Positions 6,123 through 13,294 of a stretch of DNA of 14,091 bases are shown here, one piece after another (the first letter of the stretch is position 1; the number at the start of each line of letters is the position of its first letter). This DNA comes from Acidobacteriota bacterium. GTDB taxonomy: Bacteria; Acidobacteriota; Vicinamibacteria; Vicinamibacterales; Fen-181. The notes under the pieces were generated by a model. The model did no database searches. It worked only from the letters and a program-made list of their open reading frames with translations, and was not told where the DNA came from. Both the position numbers and the translations under genes were made by a program. The stretch covers positions 1-14,091 of the forward strand of contig PMKG01000076.1 of assembly GCA_003157675.1 (NCBI GenBank), given 5' to 3'.

Positions 6123-7211
6123 CTAGGTGAGCAATTCCGCGAGCCTCTGCGCCGCCGACTTCTGCGTTCCCTCCACGATCAGCTGGCCGCAGGCCGCGCG
6201 GATGTCGCGCCCGCGGCTCTTCCGAACCGACACGGTCAGGCGGCGATCGGCCAGGATGCGGGCGAACTCGTTGACGCGCTCGTCGGACGGGCGCGAGAAG
6301 GGGATGCTGGCCGCCTCGTTGAGCGGGATCAGGTTCACCTTCACCTGGAGACCGTCGAGCAGCCGGACCAGCCGGCGCGCGTCCTCGCGCGAATCGTTCA
6401 CGCCCGCCAGCATGACGTACTCGAAGGTGATCCGGTCGCGGCGCCTGACCGGGAACCGGCGGCACGCGTCGATGATCTCCTCGATGCGGTACTTCCGGTT
6501 GGCGGGGACGAGCATGTCGCGCTGCGCCTCGGTCGTGGCGTGGAGCGACACGGCGAGGTTCGGCATGTAGGCCTCCCGCGCCAGGCGGTCGAGCGCGGGC
6601 ACCAGGCCGACCGTCGAGATCGTCACGCGCCGGGGCGGCACCGCGAACCCTTCCGTGTCGCCGAGAATCCGCAGCGCCTTCATCGTCTCCTCGTAGTTGT
6701 GCAGCGGCTCGCCCATCCCCATCAGGACGATGTTGAAGCGAGAGGCGGTGAGGCCGAAGGCGCTGGCCAAAGCGCGGACTTGGCCGACGATCTCGCCGGC
6801 GGTCAGGTTGCGGGCGAGCCCCATCTTCCCGGTGAGGCAGAAGGCGCACTTCATCGCGCAGCCGACCTGCGTCGAGATGCAGAAGGTGTCGCCCGGAGAG
6901 TCGGGGATGTACACCGACTCGATCCGGCGGCCGTCGTCGAGTTCGACGAGCAGCTTCGTCGTGCCGTCCGACGAGCGCTCCGAGCCGGCGACGAGCGGAC
7001 GCGAGACACGGACGAGCGCCGGCAGGCTCGCGCGGAGCGACTTGGACAGATCCGTCATCAGCGCGAAATCGGTCACGCCGCGGGCGAACACCCAGCGGAA
7101 GAGCTGTCGCACGCGGTACGGCTCGATGCCGTGTGACTCGAGCAGCGCCTCGAGTGCGGCCCGCTCGAGTCCGGCGATATCGGGCAGAGGAGCGGCGTGC
7201 GGTGAAGACAT
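6123..7211 (-). CDS. rlmN: Dual-specificity 23S rRNA / tRNA methyltransferase RlmN
   Basis: RlmN is a radical SAM enzyme that methylates C2 of A2503 in 23S rRNA and of A37 in some tRNAs. Counted from ATG 7211 the protein has 362 residues. The cluster motif is C118-x3-C122-x2-C125 (QVGCAMKCAFC). The resolving Cys is C111 (DTFCIST), and the methyl-carrying Cys is C341 in AACGQL near the C-terminus. FNIVLMGMGEPLHNYEE and VSLHATTEAQRDMLVPANRK are typical. The frame is open up to GTG 7247, which would add 12 residues with no ribosome site. A -10-like CATAAT at 7230-7235 between the two starts makes the shorter start more likely, though no matching -35 box is visible. Upstream lie the inverted repeats and mprF on the same strand. 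Confidence 0.95.
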   Translation of the reverse strand: MSSPHAAPLPDIAGLERAALEALLESHGIEPYRVRQLFRWVFARGVTDFALMTDLSKSLRASLPALVRVSRPLVAGSERSSDGTTKLLVELDDGRRIESVYIPDSPGDTFCISTQVGCAMKCAFCLTGKMGLARNLTAGEIVGQVRALASAFGLTASRFNIVLMGMGEPLHNYEETMKALRILGDTEGFAVPPRRVTISTVGLVPALDRLAREAYMPNLAVSLHATTEAQRDMLVPANRKYRIEEIIDACRRFPVRRRDRITFEYVMLAGVNDSREDARRLVRLLDGLQVKVNLIPLNEAASIPFSRPSDERVNEFARILADRRLTVSVRKSRGRDIRAACGQLIVEGTQKSAAQRLAELLT

Positions 7212-7290
7212 AGGGGTCCCGTCGACCCCATTATGACGGATTGACACCGGCTCGCGGGCAGGGCGTGAGGTACAACGAGGTGGCCGGCAG

Positions 7291-7371
7291 TGGCGCAGGG
7301 CTGAAGGCCTGCGCTATCTGGGAATCTCCGCAAGCCCCTCTGCAGATGGCGCAGGGCTTCAGCCCTGCGCC
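7291..7371. repeat. Pair of inverted copies of a 29-base palindromic repeat
   Basis: Copy one is at 7292-7320 and copy two, inverted, at 7343-7371; they match at 27 of 29 bases and are 22 bases apart. Each copy is itself a near palindrome: the 22-base core in copy two (GCGCAGGGCT, TC, then its complement) is perfect, while copy one has one mismatch. The pair can therefore fold as two small hairpins or as one long stem. It starts two bases after the mprF stop codon. It looks like a REP/BIME-type element. Confidence 0.8.
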
Positions 7372-7372
7372 G

Positions 7373-9937
7373 TCAGCCGAGGAAGATCTTGCGATAGCCG
7401 CCGGCGATGAGCGCGGACACATCCGCCAGAATGCGGGGCAGTCTCATCCCTCCCACGTAGGCCAGGTAACGAGGTTCCCAGACCGGATCGAACTTGTCCT
7501 TGAACGCGCGCAATCCCTGGAACCTGTAGATCGCCTCGCCGTGCTCGAACAGGAACGTGCCGAGCCGGTTCCACAGTGACGCGACGGGCGAGGTCTCGAC
7601 GGGCGAGGTCGCGACGCCGGAAAGCGGCGCCATGCCGAGAGCGAACCGGCGGTAGCCGTGATCCTTTCCCCACGTGAGCAGGTGCGAGAAGAGGATCTCC
7701 ATGATGCCCTTGGGCGCGTCGTGGCGATGCCGCATGAGGTCGGAAGACAGTTCAACCATCCCCGGGCCGGGCCACAGGCTACTGAATGCCAGGATGCGCC
7801 CTTGCCGTTCGACGACCGCCACCGGGAAGCGCGAGAGGTACGCCGGATCGAAGTAGCCGAGAGAGAACCCTTTCTCGGCCCCCGCCCTGCTCTTCAGCCA
7901 GTCGTCCGACACCTCGCGCAGCGCGTCGAGGATGTGCGGAACCTCGGCAGCCGATACGACGCGGAACGTGCCCCCCTCCCTCTCGAACCGGTGCTGCATC
8001 TGGCGAAGTTTGCTTGCGTGCCCGCCTTCGAGCGAGAAGGTCGCGAGACCCACGACCGCCTCCTCGCCCAACTTGACGACCGTCAGGCCGAAGTCCGCGT
8101 AGTGATGGAGCTGCTCCTTGCGGACCGCGTAGAAGACCGGGACGCCCCCGTAGTCGTCGCAGCGCTCCAGGAAGGCCCGGATGAGGTCGGGGTGACATTC
8201 CGGTGGTCCGACCGGGTCGCCAAGCGCGACCCACGTCCGTCCCTGCACGGCGTACATCACGAAAGCGGTCTTCTGCTCGTTGAACAACAGGGTCTTGTCG
8301 CGCAGGTAGACGAGGTGGGGAAACGTGTAGGTCTGCGCCGCGATGACGCCTGCGGCGTCGGCGAGATCGGCGTCGGTGGGCTCGCTGGCCTCGGGCCGCG
8401 CGTGCCTGAGGAGTCGGGACACGGCAAACAGCAGGACCAGCACCGCGGCCCCGACCGAGGCGCGAAGAAAGCGCGAGGCATCGCCGGACACCGAGAACCG
8501 CCACCACAACTGATTCGAATACTCCACGTGTCTGAACGCAAAGAACCCCAACCAGATGGACGTCGAGAGCGCCGCGATGACCGACGCGGCCCAGTAGGCG
8601 GAGAACGGCGCGTCGAAGAGCGCCGCCCTGCGGTCGAAGGCCGGCTTCGCCCGCCACAACACCAGCAGGAGGGCCGCAAGCATCGCCACCTCGCCGTAGC
8701 CCGCGCCCTTCAGCAGCGAGGCGACGGTCGCGACGGCGAGAGCGGCGAACGCCAGGGCGTGCGCGGCATCGAGCCTCCGCGTCAGCCCCTGCGACAGCAG
8801 CAGCAACCCGGCGCCCGCGACGGAGCTGAGGAAGTGGGACGCCTCGATCAGGCTGAGCGGCAGCACGCCACCGAGGAGGGCCAGCCGGTCCCGGGCCGCC
8901 GGCGTCGCGCCCGAGAAGAGCAGGATCAGCCCGGCGATGAACGTGAACGCCGCGATGACGCGCGGGGTCACCATTTCGGCGAAACGGCCAAACCGGGCAC
9001 TCGCGCGAACCACGGGAGCCTGGCGCTCTCGGGCCTCGTTCGCGGCGAGCACCACCAGCGCCCCGGCGAGCGGGAGCAGGTAGTACACCACGCGATAGAC
9101 AACCAGGGCGGGCAGCACCTCGGCGGGCGAGAGCACGGGCTTCAGGAGGAGCAGCATCAGCCCCTCGAACACGCCCACGCCTCCCGGAACGTGGCTCGCC
9201 AGGGCCAGCAGCTGCGCGGCGAGGAAGGCGGCGAGCAAACCCGGGAACGTCAGGGTGCTCGGTGGGAGCAGCACGTACAGCACGGCGCCAGCCAGCGCCC
9301 AGTCCAACGTGGATACCGTCAGTTGCGCCAGCGCGACCCCGGTCGAAGGAAGTGGCAGTTCGAACGTCCCGATGCGGACCGGTTGGCGCCGGATGACCGT
9401 CGCGACGGCATACGCCACGCTCGTCAGCACCAGGAGCCAGCCGGCCGCCGCTACCAGCTGGTGCGCCGCCATGTCGTCCGCACGGGCGAGCGGGCCCAGC
9501 GCGAGGCTCAGTCCGCCGACCGCCAGGAGCCCGAGCCAGAATGTGACGGTGCACGACACGATGATTCGGGAGAGATCGTCGGCCGCGACGCCCCATCGCG
9601 TGTAGAAGCGGAACCGGACGGACGCTCCGGGCAGCATCGCGAAGCCGACGTTGTTGGCAATCGCGTACGCCAGCGACGACGCCAGCATGACCCGGCCCCG
9701 AGCCGGGCGCCTCCCGATATGCGCGAAGGCCACGAGGTCGTAGCCGGTGAATGTCGCGTAATTGAGGACCGTGAGGAGCACCGCCCACCCCAGCCGCCAG
9801 GGTGGCGTGCGCAGGATGGCGCCCGTCAGTTCCTGCCACCCGACCGTGCGCAGTTCCGCCCGCAGCACGGCCAGCGTCACCGCGAACAGCGCGAGCCCGA
9901 TGATCGCGGGAAGCGCCCGGCGCATTCGCTCTCGCAT
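7373..9937 (-). CDS. mprF: Bifunctional aminoacyl-phosphatidylglycerol synthase/flippase MprF
   Basis: MprF moves an amino acid from a charged tRNA to phosphatidylglycerol and flips the product to the outer leaflet, which lowers negative surface charge and gives resistance to cationic peptides. The protein has 854 residues, the full two-domain size. Residues of about 1-520 hold many membrane segments, including the UPF0104-type flippase half (LASHVPGGVGVFEGLMLLLL near 250-275). The cytosolic DUF2156/GNAT-like synthase covers about 530-845, with LGDPVGP, SDLMR at 732-736, MAPL at 769-772 and FKDKFDPVWEPRYLAY at 812-827. GAGG seven bases before ATG 9937 (9945-9948) supports this start. Whether lysine, alanine or another residue is transferred cannot be read from the sequence. 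A 15-base tandem duplication encodes TSPVETSPVA at 777-786. The propeller gene lies 112 bases upstream on the same strand. Confidence 0.93.
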   Translation of the reverse strand: MRERMRRALPAIIGLALFAVTLAVLRAELRTVGWQELTGAILRTPPWRLGWAVLLTVLNYATFTGYDLVAFAHIGRRPARGRVMLASSLAYAIANNVGFAMLPGASVRFRFYTRWGVAADDLSRIIVSCTVTFWLGLLAVGGLSLALGPLARADDMAAHQLVAAAGWLLVLTSVAYAVATVIRRQPVRIGTFELPLPSTGVALAQLTVSTLDWALAGAVLYVLLPPSTLTFPGLLAAFLAAQLLALASHVPGGVGVFEGLMLLLLKPVLSPAEVLPALVVYRVVYYLLPLAGALVVLAANEARERQAPVVRASARFGRFAEMVTPRVIAAFTFIAGLILLFSGATPAARDRLALLGGVLPLSLIEASHFLSSVAGAGLLLLSQGLTRRLDAAHALAFAALAVATVASLLKGAGYGEVAMLAALLLVLWRAKPAFDRRAALFDAPFSAYWAASVIAALSTSIWLGFFAFRHVEYSNQLWWRFSVSGDASRFLRASVGAAVLVLLFAVSRLLRHARPEASEPTDADLADAAGVIAAQTYTFPHLVYLRDKTLLFNEQKTAFVMYAVQGRTWVALGDPVGPPECHPDLIRAFLERCDDYGGVPVFYAVRKEQLHHYADFGLTVVKLGEEAVVGLATFSLEGGHASKLRQMQHRFEREGGTFRVVSAAEVPHILDALREVSDDWLKSRAGAEKGFSLGYFDPAYLSRFPVAVVERQGRILAFSSLWPGPGMVELSSDLMRHRHDAPKGIMEILFSHLLTWGKDHGYRRFALGMAPLSGVATSPVETSPVASLWNRLGTFLFEHGEAIYRFQGLRAFKDKFDPVWEPRYLAYVGGMRLPRILADVSALIAGGYRKIFLG

Positions 9938-10049
9938 TGGTCGTCCTCAACGCGGGGCATTTTCTTCGACCCACGCCATCGTCGAGTCCGTGGGCCCCTG
10001 CTTTCGATCTTACGACGAACTCCGGCGGCGGTGCGTCGGATGGAGCGAT

Positions 10050-10661
10050 TCAGCGCACACGCGGGTCGAGCAGGAGAAACGGCTCGCCGAATCCGCTGAT
10101 CGTGCGCGTCGCCTGCCCCGTCTCGAGGCTCCACATCACCAACTGCTGATCCGTCAGCGCGACGAACGCGGCATCGGCGTCGAGCGTGAAGGCGGCGTGC
10201 ACCTTGCCGGTCGGCGCCTTGTAGGCCACGGTCTTCTTGTGGGTGTGCGTATCGATGAAGCTGACCTCTCCGCGTGCGTAGGTGTAGACGAACTGGCCTC
10301 CCGGCGCCAGGTCCACGCCCCGGCATCCTCCACCGACCGGAATCTTGTCCAGGATCTTGCCGTTGCTGACGCGAACGACAGTCACGTCGTCGGTCTGCGT
10401 GTTGAGGGCGTAGATGAACTGTCCGTCGGCGCTGTGCGCCAGCACGACGTTCGGCGCCCGGGGCTTGATGGTGTACACGTTGTAGAAGAAGAACGGCGAG
10501 CCGCCCGCTGTCGCGGCGCCAGCGCCGTAGCTCAACGACGTCAACGCCACGCTGAGCGCCATGGCGCCCATGAACTTGCCGAACTTGACGCTGCCCCGCC
10601 CGGTCGAGACGACCTGCTGGATCGTGCTCTCCTTCAAGTCGAGGATCGCGACCTTGCTGCT
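10050..10661 (-). pseudogene. C-terminal part of the frameshifted beta-propeller protein
   Basis: From 10661 down to the stop at 10050, the minus strand encodes about 203 residues that continue the propeller of the upstream open frame, but in the -1 frame. It begins SSKVAILDLKESTIQQVV and continues with blades such as VVLAHSADGQFIYALNTQTD, VDLAPGGQFVYTYARGEVSF and FTLDADAAFVALTDQQLVMW. An odd small-residue hydrophobic stretch (MGAMALSVALTSLSYGAG) sits between blades. It has no start codon with a ribosome site at its head; ATG 10571 is internal and would cut through a blade. I therefore treat it as the second half of one gene and not a separate gene. Upstream of 10661 the same frame encodes only a Arg/Ala-rich shadow of the first half. 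It is followed by mprF after 112 bases. Confidence 0.75.
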
Positions 10662-11617
10662 GGATCCATGATCGCCTCCAGCTTCTCGGTTCCGCGCAGG
10701 CGGTAGAGCCTGCCGTGGGCGTCCTTCAGGGACGTCTCCGACAGCACGCTGAGCGAATCGTCCGGATTCACCTCCAGCGTCCCGGGCTGCGTGCCCACGT
10801 CGTGGACGCCGGCGCTCGCCAGCGTCGCCGCGTCGAACACGTGCACCTGGCCGTTGCGGTGCTCGGCCTCCTTCTTCAACGGCCAGCCTCCATCGAGCAC
10901 GTACAGCCACTTCTCGTCGAGCGACAAGGCGAGCTTGCTGGCCCGGTCGAGCGGCCACGTCGCCAGGGGCCGCGGGTTGTCGGGCGCGAAGACCGCCAGG
11001 ACCGATGGCTCGTTCTTCGTCTTCTTCCACACGTCGCCGATGCTCAACACGAAAATGCGGGACGCGTCCGCCGTGAGCGCCACCTGCAGTCCCATGCGAC
11101 CGGCCGATAGCTGGGCGGAGACCTCGCCCGTCCGTGCGCTGACGACCGTGATGCTCCCGAACTCCTCCGGCGTCTTCTTCGTCCCGCGTTTGCCCTCGCC
11201 CACGCAGAGGAGGTAGCGGCCGTCGATCGAGAAGACCAGGTCCGTGACGTTCCAGCCGAGCGGGATGGCCCGGATTCGCCCGCGAGAGGCGAGGTCGTAG
11301 ACGACCAGTTCGCCCTGCGCCGGCTTCGCGCCGCCATCGGGCCGGATGAACCCGCGGTGCAGCATGAACAGGAAGCGCCCCTCCGAGTCGATCACCGCTG
11401 CGGTCGGCTCGGGATCGAGCGGGATCGTCTGGACGATTCCCCAGTGGACCGGGTCGACCACCGAGACGGAAGGGGGCTTCTGGTTGATGACATACAGTTC
11501 ATGTCCAGGTTCGGCAGTCGCCGGAACTGCGATGACCACGACGCACAGGACAGCGGCCACGAGAATCGAGGCCGCGGCGCGTAGCCGCAAGCGGCGTGCG
11601 GACAACAGGAGCGTCAT
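10634..11617 (-). CDS. Exported YVTN-type beta-propeller protein, N-terminal part, frameshifted
   Basis: The frame from ATG 11617 to the TGA at 10634 encodes 327 residues. Residues 1-35 are a clear Sec signal peptide: a basic start (SARRLRLR), a hydrophobic core and a likely cut after ATA at 33-35. The mature part shows repeated four-strand blade patterns: HELYVINQKPPSVSVVDPV, TAAVIDSEGRFLFMLHRG, TDLVFSIDGRYLLCVGEG, LQVALTADASRIFVLSIG and LALSLDEKWLYVLDGG. These are typical of YVTN/lactonase-like seven-bladed propellers. The last few residues (AARSRSST) are out of frame. Restoring one C near 10662 joins residue 318 to the downstream half and gives about 522 residues. The substrate or partner is unknown; proteins of this kind act in the periplasm or outside the cell. 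The longer open frame to 11707 lacks a signal peptide at its start, so 11617 is preferred. Confidence 0.8.
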   Translation of the reverse strand: MTLLLSARRLRLRAAASILVAAVLCVVVIAVPATAEPGHELYVINQKPPSVSVVDPVHWGIVQTIPLDPEPTAAVIDSEGRFLFMLHRGFIRPDGGAKPAQGELVVYDLASRGRIRAIPLGWNVTDLVFSIDGRYLLCVGEGKRGTKKTPEEFGSITVVSARTGEVSAQLSAGRMGLQVALTADASRIFVLSIGDVWKKTKNEPSVLAVFAPDNPRPLATWPLDRASKLALSLDEKWLYVLDGGWPLKKEAEHRNGQVHVFDAATLASAGVHDVGTQPGTLEVNPDDSLSVLSETSLKDAHGRLYRLRGTEKLEAIMDPAARSRSST

Positions 11618-11624
11618 GAGGCAG

Positions 11625-11629
11625 CCTCC
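11625..11629 (-). promoter_or_regulatory. Ribosome binding site of the propeller gene
   Basis: The minus strand has GGAGG seven bases before ATG 11617. It places the start exactly at the signal peptide and rules against the start at 11707. Confidence 0.75.
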
Positions 11630-11845
11630 ATGTGGACATCTGAACCCACTTCGGGACCAGTCCGGTCGATCCGGTCGGCTCAGGGGGGCACAGCGCCGTG
11701 CCACCATACCCCCGCCGGGGCCGCTCGATGTAGTTCCTGGGGCTATACCGTCTTCGCGCGCAGAAGTAACTCAGCCGTGGCCCGTGCCCCGACGCCAGGC
11801 TCGCGCATAGCGCGGGCGTCCTCGCCAACACGCTGGATGCGGCCG

Positions 11846-11874
11846 TTGTGGCGCGCGACACGCCGTGCTATCAT
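11846..11874 (+). promoter_or_regulatory. Promoter candidate for the M16 peptidase-purB unit
   Basis: TTGTGG (11846-11851) and TATCAT (11869-11874, five of six) are 17 bases apart, and TG one base before the -10 box makes it an extended -10. The start would be near 11881, giving a leader of about 130 bases. Confidence 0.48.
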
Positions 11875-12010
11875 GGCCTGTGGCCCTCAGCTCTAATTCA
11901 TTGCCTATCAATTGTTTGCGGATAGATGGCGGGCCGGCGGACCGCTCGCGCGACCCCCGGGGATCCCGCCGGTCAGAGGGTCGATCGCAGCGAAGGCACG
12001 GTGGCATCCG

Positions 12011-13273
12011 ATGATCGTCCGGGAGGAACTCGCGAACCGCCTCCGCCTGCTCACCGAGTCGATGCCCTCGGTGCGCTCGGTCAGCATCGGCGTCTGGCTG
12101 GCGCGCGGCTCGCGCCACGAACCGGCGGAGTCGGGGGGCATCGCCCATTTCGTGGAGCACATGCTCTTCAAGGGGACGCTGACCCGCACCGCCGAGGACA
12201 TCGCGCAGGAGATCGACTCGGTCGGCGGTCAGCTCGACGCGTTCACCGCCAAGGAGTACGCCGGCTACTACATCAAGGTCCTCGACGAGCACCTGCCGCG
12301 CGCCGTCGACATCCTGGCCGACGTCGTTTTGCACCCGGCGCTCGACGCCGGCGACATCGAGCGCGAGAAGAAGGTGATCCTCGAAGAGATCAAAATGGTC
12401 GAGGACACGCCCGACGATCTCGTGCACGAACTGTTCACCGAGAGCTTCTGGGACGGGCACCCGCTCGGGCGGCCTATCCTCGGCACGCGCGAATCGGTCG
12501 AGGGCCTGACCGGGGACGCGCTGCGACACTACTTCGAGCGCGTCTACACCCCGGGCAACTTCGTGATCTCGGCGGCGGGTAACCTCGAGCACGCGCGGGT
12601 CCGCGAGCTGGTCGAATCGGCGTTCGGCCGTGCCGCGGCCTCCGGCGACCCGGTCGACGACAGGCGGCCCGACGCGGTGGCGGCCTTCAGCGTGCGGAAC
12701 AAGGACCTCGAGCAGGTCCATGTCTGCCTCGGCACCTCGGCCCACGCCCAGTGCCACGACGACCGCTACGTCGGCTACGTGCTCAACACGCTGCTCGGCG
12801 GGTCGATGAGCTCGCGGCTGTTCCAGAACGTGCGGGAGCGCCGCGGCCTGGCCTACTCGATCTTCAGCGGCCTGAGCGCGTACCGTGACACCGGCCTGCT
12901 GACGATCTACGCCGGGTGCGCGACCGACAAGGCGGCCGAGGTCATCGACCTCATCGTCGAGGAGCTGCGGAATCTCAGGCGCTCGGCGGTCCCCGAGGCG
13001 GAGCTTCGGCGCGCCAAGGATCACTTGAAGGGCAGCCTGATGCTGGGCCTCGAGAACACGGCGAGCCGGATGTCGCAGCTCGGCCGGCAGGCGATTTACT
13101 TCGACAGGCATTTCGGCCTCGACGAGACGCTGGCGGGGATCGAGCGGGTGACCGCCGACGACCTCCGGCGCGTCGCGGTCGCGTTGTTCTCCGATGAGGC
13201 GCTGGCGGGAACCGTGCTGGGCCCGCTCGACGGCTGGCAGTACCCGGCCGAGCGCCTGCGCCTCGGTCCGTGA
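12011..13273 (+). CDS. M16-family zinc peptidase (processing-peptidase-like)
   Basis: This 420-residue protein is a single-unit M16B peptidase, related to mitochondrial processing peptidase beta and to bacterial PqqL/YmxG proteins. The inverted zinc motif H46-F-V-E49-H50 is intact, and E126 (VILEEIKM) is at the expected distance for the third ligand. GGSMSSRLFQNVRERRGLAY around 270-290 is the typical glycine-rich and R-Y-like substrate site of the C-terminal half. No signal peptide is visible, so it is probably cytoplasmic. The open frame extends up to 11912, but ATG 12011 begins the conserved MIVREELANRLRLLTE and has GGTGG six bases before it. The extra 33 residues are Arg/Pro-rich. purB follows 21 bases later. 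The natural substrate is unknown. Confidence 0.93.
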   Translation: MIVREELANRLRLLTESMPSVRSVSIGVWLARGSRHEPAESGGIAHFVEHMLFKGTLTRTAEDIAQEIDSVGGQLDAFTAKEYAGYYIKVLDEHLPRAVDILADVVLHPALDAGDIEREKKVILEEIKMVEDTPDDLVHELFTESFWDGHPLGRPILGTRESVEGLTGDALRHYFERVYTPGNFVISAAGNLEHARVRELVESAFGRAAASGDPVDDRRPDAVAAFSVRNKDLEQVHVCLGTSAHAQCHDDRYVGYVLNTLLGGSMSSRLFQNVRERRGLAYSIFSGLSAYRDTGLLTIYAGCATDKAAEVIDLIVEELRNLRRSAVPEAELRRAKDHLKGSLMLGLENTASRMSQLGRQAIYFDRHFGLDETLAGIERVTADDLRRVAVALFSDEALAGTVLGPLDGWQYPAERLRLGP

Positions 13274-13285
13274 GTCATCCTGTGT

Positions 13286-13290
13286 GAGGT
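13286..13290 (+). promoter_or_regulatory. Ribosome binding site of purB
   Basis: GAGGT lies four bases before ATG 13295, in the 21-base gap after the M16 stop codon. It fixes the purB start and fits co-transcription with the peptidase gene. Confidence 0.65.
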
Positions 13291-13294
13291 GCTC

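Larger units (their letters stand above)
11618..12010. other. Divergent intergenic region between the propeller and M16 genes
   Basis: About 390 bases separate the two divergent genes. Apart from the propeller ribosome site and the plus-strand promoter candidate at 11846-11874, I see no gene, tRNA or repeat. The part at 11880-11930 is more A+T-rich than its surroundings. Open frames crossing the region on the minus strand have Arg/Pro-rich, shadow-like composition. On the minus strand a TATAGC near 11741-11746 could be a -10 box, but no -35 box fits it. Confidence 0.5.

Noticed and set aside
7343..7371. Intrinsic terminator directly after mprF
   Set aside because: The hairpin is strong but no T run follows it on the minus strand, and a second inverted copy nearby points to a repeat element. 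It might still affect transcript ends.
7658..10099. Very long plus-strand open frame (813 codons) opposite mprF
   Set aside because: Composition is Arg/Gln/Glu/His-rich and it mirrors the codon pattern of mprF. No motif or ribosome site supports it.
10655..10670. Programmed ribosomal frameshift in the propeller gene
   Set aside because: There is no slippery heptamer at the frame change and no evident downstream structure; a one-base loss in a C run is simpler.
10050..11030. Separate minus-strand gene starting near 11030
   Set aside because: Only its last 203 or so residues look like protein. The first third is an Arg-rich out-of-frame reading of the upstream propeller gene, so a frameshift explains it better.
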